Below are positions 9,623 to 19,478 of a DNA stretch of 64,000 nt, piece by piece. Source of the stretch: Ogataea parapolymorpha DL-1 (taxonomy: Eukaryota > Ascomycota > Pichiomycetes > Pichiales > Pichiaceae); NCBI RefSeq assembly GCF_000187245.1, contig NC_027862.1, positions 992,001 through 1,056,000 on the forward strand, given 5' to 3'. The notes under the pieces are model-generated. The model did not search any database. It was not told the DNA's origin and saw only the letters and a program-made list of their open reading frames with translations. How positions within the stretch are numbered: the stretch's first letter is position 1; each line of letters starts with the position of its first letter. The position numbers and the translations under genes were made by a program.

Positions 9623-10666
9623 ATGAAGAGCGAGCTTCTAGATCATATCGGAGTTCAAACTCTAAGACACCAATTGTCATCAACATCGAACTACATGAGA
9701 GTCACAAGATGCCTTTGTTTTGTGACCATGTTATTATCATATTTTGTGGTTTATGAGATCTTTTCAGTGGCGACAATTGGCGTCAAATACCTGATACCTC
9801 AGACACGGTTCTCCTATAAGAGATATTTTGCAGCAGGGTTTTGGACTCTTTGCATTTATATTCTCGAGTTGAACAACGTTAATGTCGAGATTACAGGAGA
9901 CGAACTGGAAACCGAAAATGCACTTTTCATCAGCAATCACGCATCCCTGATCGATTATATCATTTACCCTTATTTAGTTCTCAAGTCTACTCGAAAACCA
10001 TCTGAGTTGGAAGCGGCTCGAAAAAACGAAAAGAAGGGTGAGCCCGAGAAAATATTCGCACAGGATCTCTCTTCGATCCTGCTCCCTCGAATCAATTTCT
10101 TTACCTGGTATGCCATTTGGTTCATTCCAAGTTTTAGGGTATTCAGGAATGTGTTTCAGGCAGACGAGAATTGGGAACTCAATGACGAAACGTTGGGATT
10201 CGTATTCAAAGACATACTCGATTCTGAGGTAGTGGAATGGCTGGTTACATTCCCTGAGGTTAACATTTTCACTAAGAAGGATGCCAAATTGCAACAAGGC
10301 ATGTCCGAGAAATTTTATCTGCCAGTCTTGAATAATCTGCTATATCCTAGATATTCAAGCTTTGCGAACGTCGTGTCTGGGCTCCACAAAACACAATTCA
10401 CAAGATTATACGATACATCCATAATGTATTACAGACAAACACCGCAGGGGAATATATCGTTTGAGGCACCAAACCTTCTTGAAGCCTTTGGTCTATATGA
10501 AGGCAAAATCACCATCAAGGTCCATGTTCATGCAAAAATGATGAGCAGAATTCCATTAAAGAGAAACAAATTAGAAAAATGGCTGGAGAGGAAATGGATC
10601 AAAAAGGACCGGCTTATCACAAAGCTTAAGAACGAAGTAGCAAAAGAGCACCTACAAGGTCCTTAA
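9623..10666 (+). CDS. Membrane-associated 1-acylglycerol-phosphate-type acyltransferase (Cst26/Psi1 or Mum3 related)
   Basis: A 347-residue PlsC-type acyltransferase. The catalytic HX4D motif is NHASLID at about residues 103-109, preceded by two hydrophobic segments (about 26-50 and 68-86) that would anchor it in the ER. The later FPEVNIFTKKD and LPVLNNLLYPRYSSF segments match the yeast group around Cst26/Psi1, YDR018C and Mum3, which remodel the sn-1 chain of phosphatidylinositol or act in spore-wall formation. Which of these it represents I cannot say. The frame is open 46 codons further upstream, but a TATA box lies in that part and the ATG at 9623 has an A-rich context, so I use 9623. Its stop codon overlaps that of RNA1. 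Confidence 0.7.
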   Translation: MKSELLDHIGVQTLRHQLSSTSNYMRVTRCLCFVTMLLSYFVVYEIFSVATIGVKYLIPQTRFSYKRYFAAGFWTLCIYILELNNVNVEITGDELETENALFISNHASLIDYIIYPYLVLKSTRKPSELEAARKNEKKGEPEKIFAQDLSSILLPRINFFTWYAIWFIPSFRVFRNVFQADENWELNDETLGFVFKDILDSEVVEWLVTFPEVNIFTKKDAKLQQGMSEKFYLPVLNNLLYPRYSSFANVVSGLHKTQFTRLYDTSIMYYRQTPQGNISFEAPNLLEAFGLYEGKITIKVHVHAKMMSRIPLKRNKLEKWLERKWIKKDRLITKLKNEVAKEHLQGP

Positions 10667-11838
10667 ATGTGAGTGGATGCCAACTCTGCCTCCAATTTCG
10701 ATAAATCAGTATCCTCCTGGACCTCTTCCTCTTCATCCTCATCCTCGTCTTCTTCTTCATCGGAATCCGGCTCTTCCAAATCATCCAGTTCATCCAACTC
10801 GCCCAATCCTCTGTTCTCAAACGTCTCGGTGATTTTTTCGATCAGCTCAGAATCTTCCTCAAAGCGATTACCGTTCAACTCTAACAACTTTAACGCGCTC
10901 AAAGATGGAACGACCCTGGCCAGCACTTCTAAGGAATCGGACTCAAGCTCGTTGTACTGTAGCTTAAGAGTTTCAAGTTTAGAGTCTTTTAGGTCTGCCA
11001 ATCCTTGGATGACTTTCAAACACCCTGCACTCTTCAGAAGACAATCGTTGACATTCAACTCGGTCAATTCAGGCCACTTTGGTAAGGCAGATGCTAAAGC
11101 CAAAGATCCCGGAACAGTGAATGTGTTGTCTTGCAAGTCAAGAACCTTGAGATTATTTAGATGTGCTAAGCCCTGATTAATTAATTTTGCAATACCTTGC
11201 GGTCTAATACCATTTTGATATAGTCTGATCTCTTGTAAATCGGAATTTGCTTTGAAACCAATCGCAAGATAGTCAACCGAGCCGTTTTCGAGTCTGTTAC
11301 GGCCACACCAGAAAGTTTTGAGAGAAGGCGCATTTTCCTTCTCCTTCAACTTGGCCAATCTGTAAAGTGCTTTTCCGACTCTCGCACCAGAGAAAGGTCC
11401 CAAACCGTTGTTGGTCAAAATAAGGTGTTCCACAGATTTCGCAGAGGATAAGAACTCTTCAAGAATGTCAATGGTGTCCTGACCTAAGGCATTGTCGCTG
11501 AGATTTAGCACTTTCAAGGAGGAGCATTCCAAAATAACTGGAAAGAATTCCTTCAAAGAGGCTGGGATCTCATTCTTGTCACGAGAAGTGTAGATATCTT
11601 GCAAGTTGAGATGGAGCAGTGTCGAAGAAAACTTTTTGATCTCAGCAGCGAGGTATTTGGAGCACTCTGGCGAAATGGTGTTTCCAGAGATATCGATCAA
11701 TTTAAGGTCTTTTTTGGAGGATAATTCTTCCAAATAAGGCTGGATGTCCTTCAAAGAGTCGAACTTGATTCCCTTATTGGCCAGAGAAAAGCTCTCCTCA
11801 GGAGTGATGCCCAAATCGATCTTGTGGATGGTGGTCAT
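10663..11838 (-). CDS. RNA1: Ran GTPase-activating protein
   Basis: Rna1 is the cytoplasmic RanGAP that makes Ran hydrolyse GTP and so sets the direction of nuclear transport. The 391 residues form leucine-rich repeats from about residue 30 to 340 of the RanGAP type (LKVLNLSDNALGQD, LEHLILTNNGLGPF-like, LKVLDLQDNTF, LELNGNRF). They include the WCGRNRLENGS segment, which in the family carries the catalytic Arg region. The C-terminus is strongly acidic (about 345-375, Glu/Asp-rich), as in other RanGAPs, followed by a short tail. Length matches the yeast protein (about 407). The stop overlaps that of the convergent acyltransferase. Confidence 0.95.
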   Translation of the reverse strand: MTTIHKIDLGITPEESFSLANKGIKFDSLKDIQPYLEELSSKKDLKLIDISGNTISPECSKYLAAEIKKFSSTLLHLNLQDIYTSRDKNEIPASLKEFFPVILECSSLKVLNLSDNALGQDTIDILEEFLSSAKSVEHLILTNNGLGPFSGARVGKALYRLAKLKEKENAPSLKTFWCGRNRLENGSVDYLAIGFKANSDLQEIRLYQNGIRPQGIAKLINQGLAHLNNLKVLDLQDNTFTVPGSLALASALPKWPELTELNVNDCLLKSAGCLKVIQGLADLKDSKLETLKLQYNELESDSLEVLARVVPSLSALKLLELNGNRFEEDSELIEKITETFENRGLGELDELDDLEEPDSDEEEDEDEDEEEEVQEDTDLSKLEAELASTHI

Positions 11839-11921
11839 ATTAGTATTATTTGTATCGAAAGAAAAAATATTTCATGGCCCATTCATCCATTAAATTAAAT
11901 CTACATGCTAACATCGACTGA

Positions 11922-12374
11922 CTATTTCTTCTTTCCAAATAGAGGAGCTCCTATGTCCTTTCCTCTCAGCTTCACACCCAAGGCTCTCTCCAACTTGGCC
12001 AACACTTGTTGGTTAGGAATGGCTCTGCCAGCCTCGTAGTCGTTGATCACGTTTTGTTTCTCGTTCACCTTAGTGGCCAAGTCCTTTTGCGTCATCTTCT
12101 TGTCTTGTCTGGCTTGTTGAATTGCTTTACCAACACTAAGATCTAACTTCTTAGGAGCAACAATTTCATCAGTTCTGTCAATCTTGGTCAATCTTTGTCC
12201 TTCTGGATCGCCCTTGGCATTGGCACCTCCGTATTTCTTTTCAACCGCGACAACCGCACCCGATCTTCTGGCCGCATTCAGCTGCGACTCAGACTTGACG
12301 ACCCTTTCCTTTGGGCCAGAACCACCGATTCTGGCTTTTCTTCCAATGACTGTAACAGAATCCCAATCAGACAT
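11922..12374 (-). CDS. MBF1: Multiprotein bridging factor 1
   Basis: Mbf1 bridges bZIP activators such as Gcn4 to TBP and also limits frameshifting on stalled ribosomes. The protein is 150 residues when started at [11 protein letters not shown], the family's N-terminus; the frame is open 13 codons further but that part is unlike the family. An N-terminal Mbf1 segment is followed by a Cro/C1-type helix-turn-helix at about 83-138 ([25 protein letters not shown] region). The C-terminus is basic. An ATGACGTAA site, a perfect CRE/ATF-type core, lies 69-77 bp upstream, between MBF1 and the divergent gene. Confidence 0.95.
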   Translation of the reverse strand: MSDWDSVTVIGRKARIGGSGPKERVVKSESQLNAARRSGAVVAVEKKYGGANAKGDPEGQRLTKIDRTDEIVAPKKLDLSVGKAIQQARQDKKMTQKDLATKVNEKQNVINDYEAGRAIPNQQVLAKLERALGVKLRGKDIGAPLFGKKK

Positions 12375-12442
12375 GTTTAATCGAAATAATTTTGATGTGA
12401 GAGTATTTGCCATCTTTTATTCGAGAAAAGTACAAGCCCAGC

Positions 12443-12451
12443 TTACGTCAT
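12443..12451. promoter_or_regulatory. CRE/ATF-like site TTACGTCAT
   Basis: TTACGTCAT (ATGACGTAA on the other strand) sits in the 135-bp divergent promoter of MBF1 and the gene at 12510. It fits bZIP factors of the ATF/CREB or Hac1 type. The factor is not known here. Confidence 0.4.
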
Positions 12452-12483
12452 CGGGCACTGAATCTAAGTCCTGAAAAAAAAGC

Positions 12484-12493
12484 TGAAAAATTT
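12484..12493 (+). promoter_or_regulatory. TGAAAAATTT element before the gene at 12510
   Basis: An exact TGAAAAATTT begins 26 bp before the ATG at 12510, in the same orientation relative to the gene as the copies before NOP7 and RPL11. Confidence 0.4.
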
Positions 12494-12509
12494 ACCAACA
12501 TCGATCAGC

Positions 12510-13571
12510 ATGCAAAATCTGTCCCGACCTTTAACGGCTCGCCGGCTTCCCTTGCAATCATTTATAAGACTAGTCACAACCGCGCAACTGGCGAACCGAA
12601 TTCCAGGCGATAGATATTACGAAATCAAGGACCATGTGGACGATTACCTTTACTACAAGTCGCTTACCCCAAGAGTGAGAGATATCGTGTATAGGAAACA
12701 CAATCAGCCAGAAGTGTTGACCAGAAATGCTTTAGATCTTGAAGGAAGGCCGCTGACACCAAAACCTGTTCCTGGGGCACCATCAAGATTGAGATTTTCG
12801 TTTTTCATTGATGGACTGTTGGTGCCTACCGAGCTCGACGACTTGTTCCCTGTGATAACGAAGCTCGATTTGCATGCTCCTGAACTTCTCAATGAAATGG
12901 TGATAAAGTCATTTTTGTACAAAGCAGCTGAGTTCAATAGGTTGTCAGATGCGTTGAGCCTTGTGTTCCAGCTGAAAACTTACAAATCCAGTCTTAGATT
13001 CAATCAGACTGTTTCCGAGGCTGTCATTCTTTTGCGAGCTCTGGAGATTGAGAAGAATAAGATTACTTCTTTACAATGGTTCAACGTGAAGACAAGATTC
13101 GTGAGAAGACCAGACCGCAAACACCGAAAGAAGGTGAACGAGCCAAGTTCCTTATTGACTGAACTTTGCGGATTTATTAACCTCCAAAGAGCCCAGGTGG
13201 AAGTATTTGGAGAGCCAGATGCTTTGGTCAATAAGGCTGTTGAAAAGACGTTTGATAGACTGCAAGGCTTTGCTGGATTTAATATTGCAGACTTTGAGAA
13301 ATCCAACCTGATCAAAATGTACTACGGTCTGGAGCATATTTATACAATCACAAAATATCTGTCGCATTGTGTTGCCAGGGCTCCAGAGCTAGCATATTCA
13401 TCCAAGTATTCTGAGCTTGTGAAACTGAACGAGGCATTTATTTCGGAAGCAGAGGCTTTGCAGCAGAAAATTGGTAAGAAGGAGACTCAGCTCGAAAAGC
13501 TGGAGGCACTTAAGTTTGAACGGAAGACACAATTGGCAGAAAAGACCGAAGAAGCCGAGAAGACTGAGTAA
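12510..13571 (+). CDS. Unrecognised protein with a mitochondrial-type N-terminus
   Basis: I do not recognise this 353-residue protein. The first 30 residues (MQNLSRPLTARRLPLQSF...) are basic and hydroxylated without acidic residues, as in mitochondrial presequences. The body is mainly helical and charged: FFIDGLLVPTELDDLFPVI, a middle with RRPDRKHRKK, and a Lys/Glu-rich coiled-coil C-terminus from about residue 315. No transmembrane segment is evident. A mitochondrial ribosome or gene-expression role would fit the basic patches and the TGAAAAATTT promoter element shared with NOP7 and RPL11, but this is a guess. It is divergent from MBF1 (135 bp between starts) and tandem with CDC50. Confidence 0.75.
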   Translation: MQNLSRPLTARRLPLQSFIRLVTTAQLANRIPGDRYYEIKDHVDDYLYYKSLTPRVRDIVYRKHNQPEVLTRNALDLEGRPLTPKPVPGAPSRLRFSFFIDGLLVPTELDDLFPVITKLDLHAPELLNEMVIKSFLYKAAEFNRLSDALSLVFQLKTYKSSLRFNQTVSEAVILLRALEIEKNKITSLQWFNVKTRFVRRPDRKHRKKVNEPSSLLTELCGFINLQRAQVEVFGEPDALVNKAVEKTFDRLQGFAGFNIADFEKSNLIKMYYGLEHIYTITKYLSHCVARAPELAYSSKYSELVKLNEAFISEAEALQQKIGKKETQLEKLEALKFERKTQLAEKTEEAEKTE

Positions 13572-13678
13572 ATAATGATGTACATATATATCTTCAACGG
13601 CTACCAAGTATGACTCCCTTGCACCATCGATTTTTTTAAACTCAAATTTATAATCAACAACTTGCTTGATATTTGGTC

Positions 13679-14920
13679 ATGCTTTCAGGACTCAGAAGGC
13701 GCAAAGAGGACCGGTCGGAAGACGATCCGATTACCCAGCCAAATCCGCTAGTGGATGCGATGGAGGAGGATGACGACGATTTGAGTGACTCCCAATCGGA
13801 AGAACAAGAAAAGAAGAAGAGCAGAAGACCGAAGGAAAACGCTTTCACACAACAGAAGCTCAAAGCATACCATCCTATCCTCACGCCGAAAACTGTGATT
13901 CCCCTACTTCTTGTAATCGCCATAATATTCGTTCCTATCGGCGCTGGAATGCTGTACGGATCATATCAGGTGCAGGAATTTGTGATTGATTATAGTGACT
14001 GCAAGACATTGGCAAGTCCGGATTACTTTAGCGAAATCCCTGAGGAGAACTACAGATTCCAGTTTAAAAAGGATATCACAGTAAAGCCACAGTGGAAATT
14101 GGCTACCAACGAGTCTTCTTACTGGAATGGGTTCGACGAGGAACGTGACATATGCCAAATACAGTTTCAGATTCCAAACCAGATTGGTCCTCACGTCTAC
14201 TTTTTCTACCGTTTAAACAATTTCCATGCGAACCACAGAAGATACGTGAAAAGCTTCAGTGAAGACCAGCTTAATGGAAAAGCTGCCTCCGTTTCCACCA
14301 TTAAAGACACCGTGGGACAAAACTGCGAACCTTTGTCGGTTAACGAGGAAGGTAAAAAGTACTATCCTTGTGGACTGATTGCTAATTCCTTGTTTAATGA
14401 CACGTTTTCCATCTTCTCCGCTGTTAATGATACGACGAACGACTACATGCTTTACAGAGAGGGCATTGCCTGGTCTACCAACAAAGACCGCTTCAAGAAG
14501 ACGAAATATAAGGCCTCAGAAGTTGTTCCTCCGCCAAACTGGTATAAAGCGTATCCAGAGGGTTACAATGATACGAACATGCCAGACATAAGCGAGTGGT
14601 ACGAATTTCAAAATTGGATGCAGCCTTCGGCTCTTCCACTCTTTTCCAAAATGATCTCGAGAAACGATGACGATGTGCTTCCAGAGGGTATATACCAGGT
14701 TGATGTGGGCTACCATTTCCCGGTCACCCCTTACAATGGTAGTAAGTATTTATACCTGTCGACGAGAAGCGTGATTGGAGGCAAGAACTCCTTTTTGGGA
14801 ATTAGCTGGATTGTGGCAGGAGGTATCTGCTTTGTTCTTTCCCTCATTTTCTTAATTGTGAACGTTGTTCACCCACGGAGATCAGGCGATTTGAGCCTGT
14901 TGTCATGGAATAAAGAATAA
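13679..14920 (+). CDS. CDC50: Cdc50/Lem3-family subunit of a P4-ATPase lipid flippase
   Basis: Cdc50-family proteins pair with P4-ATPases (Drs2, Dnf1/2, Neo1-type) and are needed for flippase exit from the ER and for phosphatidylserine or phosphatidylethanolamine asymmetry. The 413-residue protein has a short acidic cytosolic N-terminus, a first membrane span at about 73-96, a large luminal domain with conserved cysteines and several N-glycosylation sequons (NESS, NDTF, NDTT, NGS), and a second span at about 372-396. AYHPILTPKTVIP before the first span and the YQVDVGYHFPVTPYNGSKYLYLSTRS region near the end are family hallmarks. I cannot tell Cdc50 from Lem3. Start is the ATG at 13679, the first in frame. 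Confidence 0.88.
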   Translation: MLSGLRRRKEDRSEDDPITQPNPLVDAMEEDDDDLSDSQSEEQEKKKSRRPKENAFTQQKLKAYHPILTPKTVIPLLLVIAIIFVPIGAGMLYGSYQVQEFVIDYSDCKTLASPDYFSEIPEENYRFQFKKDITVKPQWKLATNESSYWNGFDEERDICQIQFQIPNQIGPHVYFFYRLNNFHANHRRYVKSFSEDQLNGKAASVSTIKDTVGQNCEPLSVNEEGKKYYPCGLIANSLFNDTFSIFSAVNDTTNDYMLYREGIAWSTNKDRFKKTKYKASEVVPPPNWYKAYPEGYNDTNMPDISEWYEFQNWMQPSALPLFSKMISRNDDDVLPEGIYQVDVGYHFPVTPYNGSKYLYLSTRSVIGGKNSFLGISWIVAGGICFVLSLIFLIVNVVHPRRSGDLSLLSWNKE

Positions 14921-15107
14921 TGGCGGTTAACGTGCATGAATTTAAAATAAAAAAATTGTGATACATAAACAAATAAACAGTGGTAACTGGAAACGAATTT
15001 AGCGTTAAGGTCGTCACCAAGGTTTTTCTTCGGTTGATATGCTTATCCAATTTCTTTAACAGTTGTTGTCAAGATCAACAGTAGTGAGCCTGGAAACCAT
15101 CTGCGGG

Positions 15108-18100
15108 ATGTCTTACAAAAAAGGAAAGCCTGTACTCGAGTTGTTCCGTGAAACGGATGATGACAATGATAACTATACCGACGAGTTTGAAACCGCAGAG
15201 CTCATCACAACAACGAGAAAGTTTTTGGTGCAGCAGTACGAAATTGATAACGCCTTAAAAGTTTTAAATCCTAACAATGTGCACCACAACAACCGGCGTT
15301 CTTCTACACTTGGGCAACAGACTGGTACTAAAGAGCAAAAAATGGGTATCCGTTCAACAAATTCGCAGTGTCATCGCAACGCTTACTCATCCCCTGATGT
15401 AATTCAGCGGGCGAATCAGTCTAATCGCCCAAGCTATTTAAACCCCAATTCCTATGCTATGACTGATCTCTCTCCCGAGGAGTTTGCAAAGTACACAAAG
15501 CTCAAACATGTCGGAAGAGGCGCATACGGTGGAGTCTACCAAACCAAACATGCTGACACAGGAGAAATATATGCGATGAAGGTCATTGAGCTTGATCACA
15601 CGCACTCAGACTCTTACTCTAAAAGCGGCTTGGCAGTGAATGATAATCAGCACTTGATGAATGAGATCCTCATCATGAAGCAGTTTGACCACGTCAACGT
15701 CGTGAAATTGTTCCATTATCACGTCAACGAGATGTCTGTGAATTTGATACTAGAATACTGCGAGAGTGGCTCTTTGAGAGATCGATACAGAGCAAGGGGA
15801 CCATTGCCCGAACAGGAAGTTATAGGTTATATCAAACAGACGCTGGAGGGATTGGTGTATCTGCACCAGAAACGCTTCATTCACAGTGACATCAAAGCAG
15901 CGAACATTCTGCTCAAAAATGGCGTTATAAAGCTTGCAGATTTTGGTGTTAGTATCAAATTTGACGCTAAGGACGATGTGGAAACGTTGAAGAACAAGAA
16001 GAAGGAAGCAAACGGTTCACCCTATTGGATGGCGCCGGAGGTTATTAGACTACAAGGAGTTTCAACAGCTTCTGACATTTGGAGTTTGGGAGCTACGGTA
16101 GTGGAGCTGCTCACCACCCAGCCACCCTTCTACCAGCATGATCCGTTCCCAGCTTGTCACGCGATTGGATCGGGCGAGCCTCCAGATATACCATCCGGGA
16201 TATCTCGCGAGTGTTTCCAGTTTTTAACAGTTGGGTGTTTCCAACAGGACAGGAAAGCTAGACTCAGTGCAGAGCAGCTTCTTCGACATCCCTGGACTCA
16301 GGGAGAAATAAAACAAGATGAATCACATAGGTCCAGCCTCAACCGCGAGAATAGGACCGGCTTTTTGAAACAATACAATGAGACATTCCAGGACAATTAC
16401 GATAACGATTTTGAAGAGCGATCCATAAATTTATTGATGACTATCAATACCATGAATAAGAAGCAAAGACTTGAAATTTATAAAGAATCCATGTCAGGGG
16501 AAAGCGAGGACGATTTCATGGACGTTTTCGAGATTGAAGATTTCAAAGATCTTGATATTGGAGGTCACAAGGAAACCGACATGAGGGAGCAAAAAAGAGC
16601 GTACATTCAAGACTTGATTGACCGCACAGAGCTAGCAACATTGGAAGAGCTGCAGTTGATTTACAAGTTTGTGACTGAAGATGATGAGTTTGGCCAGGAG
16701 GACGAAAAGCTACATGCAGGCCTGAATTTTGTGATAAAATGCCTTATAGATCAAAAATTTGTCTACAAGCTTACATCGAGGCTGTTGACAGAGGTTTCTG
16801 ACGATTGCAAAATTGAGCTTATGAAGATTGCGGTCCAGCTCTTCCAACACGACACTCAAAGTATGGTGACGTTTTATCATTGCGGATGCACCTCGAGACT
16901 CATCAAAGCATATTACGAAGAGGAAAGCGTTTTCACATATTTGTCCATGCTTGTGAAGTCCAATTTGCCAACTCTGTCTCTTATTTCAACTGATATCTGT
17001 GAAGTGCTGGTTTTGACATTGAAAAATGGGGACTCTATGAGACAAAATTCATGCGTTGAGCTGCTGCTTGAACTTTTCAGGAATGAGAAAATCGAGAAAC
17101 AAGGGATGTCCTCGATCCTAATTACACATTCTGTTCCGAGACTGCTCGCCACCAGCTTGAGCAATATTCGGGGCCACATGAGTGAAACACAACTAGCGGT
17201 GGCCGCTAGGACCGTCAAACTTCTTGCCAAAGTAGCTCATTACTGTTCCTACAACCTTCGAGGCAGATTCTTTACTGGCGATTTTTTTGCATGCCTATTC
17301 AGGAGATTTGCAAAACTGCCACTTGAGTCCAAACTCGAGATGGTGAGGATAGTGAACAAGTGCGAAATGTTTTTGGATAGCGCTTTGAAAGATTTGGATA
17401 ACTCACAGATTCAGCAGATCTTTGACCAGCTTCTTGAGGATCTTTCCTCGGAAGAGTGCTCCAAAGCATATGAAAGGTTTGTGAAATGCACAATACCCAT
17501 TCTTCAAAAGCTATGCACTTTGGACTCCAGCAGGCAGGTGGATTTACTATCCACTAGCAGCATCGAGCTTTTCAACCACTTGCTCAAGCTCTTTGCCAAC
17601 TCAAAACGGAACGAGAGCATCAGGAACCAAGTGGTTGATATCTTCACAGCCGCGGCCGGCAATCCTAAACTATCGCAGGTATGCAGACGATATGGGGCAA
17701 TTGAAATATTGATTAATGTTCTTGACGACCCCCATTACCGACTTACGGCAATTCGCAACATAAGGTGCCTCGCGGAGACGGAGAGCGACATTCTTGATGA
17801 GGCGCTGAAAAGGAAGCCGTTGCTTCTCAACAAGATTGTGGCAGGTATCAGACTCGATAATGACCTCGATCAATTTTTCATGGAATTTATCCAAGTGCTC
17901 GAGAAACACCGTGACAAATGGGTTCACTCAAACAGAAAGTATACTCAATCATTCAGCATTTACAACTATTTGTGCTCCTCCGAGGAAATTTTAAACTCGT
18001 TGTTTGAACGGCTGTCGCAGCCGGAACTAGTCGATCCCCTGTTAGTTCTTCAGCTTTTCCAGGTCTTGTACAGTCGCAAGCCGCAGAGCTTTGTGCTACG

Positions 18101-18218
18101 AGAGTTTCAGCCAGCCTTTCAGGACTTGCGAGACGAATTACTGAAACGAAGCGGGCCCGGGGACGCTCGGAAAGACCGGATGATCGATATCATTGACGAC
18201 ATTTTGATAGAACGCTAA
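15108..18218 (+). CDS. CDC15: Cdc15/Cdc7-type mitotic-exit or septation protein kinase
   Basis: A 1036-residue STE-type kinase of the Cdc15 (mitotic exit network) or S. pombe Cdc7 (septation network) class, expected at the spindle pole body upstream of Dbf2-Mob1. The kinase domain covers about 130-402: GRGAYGGV glycine loop, YAMKVI lysine, DFG at about 278, WMAPEVI. The catalytic loop reads HSDIKAANIL (259-268), with Ser in place of the usual Arg of HRD. The long C-terminal part is helical, armadillo-like repeats as expected for the family. About 130 polar residues precede the kinase; in S. cerevisiae, from memory, only about 25 do. The ATG at 15108 is the first in a frame that is open slightly further upstream. 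Confidence 0.85.
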   Translation: MSYKKGKPVLELFRETDDDNDNYTDEFETAELITTTRKFLVQQYEIDNALKVLNPNNVHHNNRRSSTLGQQTGTKEQKMGIRSTNSQCHRNAYSSPDVIQRANQSNRPSYLNPNSYAMTDLSPEEFAKYTKLKHVGRGAYGGVYQTKHADTGEIYAMKVIELDHTHSDSYSKSGLAVNDNQHLMNEILIMKQFDHVNVVKLFHYHVNEMSVNLILEYCESGSLRDRYRARGPLPEQEVIGYIKQTLEGLVYLHQKRFIHSDIKAANILLKNGVIKLADFGVSIKFDAKDDVETLKNKKKEANGSPYWMAPEVIRLQGVSTASDIWSLGATVVELLTTQPPFYQHDPFPACHAIGSGEPPDIPSGISRECFQFLTVGCFQQDRKARLSAEQLLRHPWTQGEIKQDESHRSSLNRENRTGFLKQYNETFQDNYDNDFEERSINLLMTINTMNKKQRLEIYKESMSGESEDDFMDVFEIEDFKDLDIGGHKETDMREQKRAYIQDLIDRTELATLEELQLIYKFVTEDDEFGQEDEKLHAGLNFVIKCLIDQKFVYKLTSRLLTEVSDDCKIELMKIAVQLFQHDTQSMVTFYHCGCTSRLIKAYYEEESVFTYLSMLVKSNLPTLSLISTDICEVLVLTLKNGDSMRQNSCVELLLELFRNEKIEKQGMSSILITHSVPRLLATSLSNIRGHMSETQLAVAARTVKLLAKVAHYCSYNLRGRFFTGDFFACLFRRFAKLPLESKLEMVRIVNKCEMFLDSALKDLDNSQIQQIFDQLLEDLSSEECSKAYERFVKCTIPILQKLCTLDSSRQVDLLSTSSIELFNHLLKLFANSKRNESIRNQVVDIFTAAAGNPKLSQVCRRYGAIEILINVLDDPHYRLTAIRNIRCLAETESDILDEALKRKPLLLNKIVAGIRLDNDLDQFFMEFIQVLEKHRDKWVHSNRKYTQSFSIYNYLCSSEEILNSLFERLSQPELVDPLLVLQLFQVLYSRKPQSFVLREFQPAFQDLRDELLKRSGPGDARKDRMIDIIDDILIER

Positions 18219-18323
18219 TTTGATAAAACTCCGTGTACGGATGTATGTAACCCGCATTTTAGGTAATTGAACATTGACATGACTAAATAATATAGCCGAC
18301 TTCCGTATTTCCTCTGTTTTGGC

Positions 18324-19478
18324 ATGAAGGAGGCTGATCCGGAAGACCATGATGTGAAAGAGAACAGGTCTGTATTCAAGGATGTAGTGATCAAAAATTA
18401 CCATCCGATATGGAATGTGGCTTTTATGTCAACAGGAATATGCTCGGGGGTTCTATTTCGCTTTCCTTATGAAATAGGCGTTTTTCGCATCTTTGGGCTC
18501 ATCATGTGGGCCGTTTCACTCTGTTTGTTTATTATGGTCAATGTGTTTTTATTCTTGAAAATATACTGGTTTCGTGGATTTGCGCATCAATTAGCTACCG
18601 ATATCCAGCTGAATTTATTTTTGGGGCCTTATTCCATGGGATTTAGCACAATTATCAACATGATTCACATGATTACAGACCATTATGACAAAAGTTTCAA
18701 AGTTGGGCTTGTAATCATGTGGTTCATCAATTTTGCCATGGCTTTGTTGTGCGGCTGGATGCTATTCTTTGTATTGCTTTGGAAGAGTAAGATTGAGAAG
18801 TTTCAACTGAATCCACAGATTATACTGCCAGTGTTGCCACTTACAGTGTGCGGATCGAGTGGAGCATTTATGTGTGAGGCTTTTGTAGGGTACTCTAGCC
18901 GAATTCAGTTGATGATTATCATTTTGACATATCTCCTATGGGCCAACTCCATGATGCTTGGGTTCAGCCTAATTGCAATATTTATCTGGAAAATGCTTGT
19001 GTACAAGCTCCCTCCAAAGCAACTCATATTTACCCCTTTTGCTCCGATCGGTTTGATTGGTCATGGAGTTTGGGGAATATTACTCAATGGTAGCAATCTC
19101 CATCACTATCTTGAGAGCCACGCTCACGATTTTTCTGTTGATACGCAGCTCCTGGGACTTGGAGTCCAGTACGTGACAGGAATGGTGGCACTGTTCTTAA
19201 TTGCTGTTGGCTTCTTTTTTACCTTTCTTGGTCTGGCAATGTGGATTGTACATGGACTACCGGCTTTCAACCGTACCTACTGGATTGTTCCGTTTCCGGT
19301 GTGTGCACTGAGCCTGGGAATTACCGAATTTTACAACGTCTTTCACATAGGTGTATTCAGAGTGGTTGGTACCATTTACGCAGTTTTTGGGATTTTGATG
19401 GTACTTGCATGCTTGGCAGGCAGCCTGCTATTCGAGGTCCCTTATAGCGACATAAAATCTTACAGGTGTAAGGAGTAG
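18324..19478 (+). CDS. TDT-family transporter (SSU1 sulfite pump / malate permease type)
   Basis: A 384-residue membrane protein with about ten hydrophobic spans from residue 28 to the end. It fits the tellurite-resistance/dicarboxylate transporter (TDT) family, which in fungi includes the sulfite exporter Ssu1 and malate permeases such as S. pombe Mae1. Recognisable family parts are NVAFMSTGICSGVLFRFPY in the first span and FTPFAPIGLIGHGVWGILLNG near residue 232, plus PFPVCALSLG in the penultimate span. Substrate cannot be told from sequence; a sulfite or anion efflux role is the common one for yeasts. The short N-terminus is acidic. Tandem with CDC15, 105 bp downstream. Confidence 0.68.
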   Translation: MKEADPEDHDVKENRSVFKDVVIKNYHPIWNVAFMSTGICSGVLFRFPYEIGVFRIFGLIMWAVSLCLFIMVNVFLFLKIYWFRGFAHQLATDIQLNLFLGPYSMGFSTIINMIHMITDHYDKSFKVGLVIMWFINFAMALLCGWMLFFVLLWKSKIEKFQLNPQIILPVLPLTVCGSSGAFMCEAFVGYSSRIQLMIIILTYLLWANSMMLGFSLIAIFIWKMLVYKLPPKQLIFTPFAPIGLIGHGVWGILLNGSNLHHYLESHAHDFSVDTQLLGLGVQYVTGMVALFLIAVGFFFTFLGLAMWIVHGLPAFNRTYWIVPFPVCALSLGITEFYNVFHIGVFRVVGTIYAVFGILMVLACLAGSLLFEVPYSDIKSYRCKE

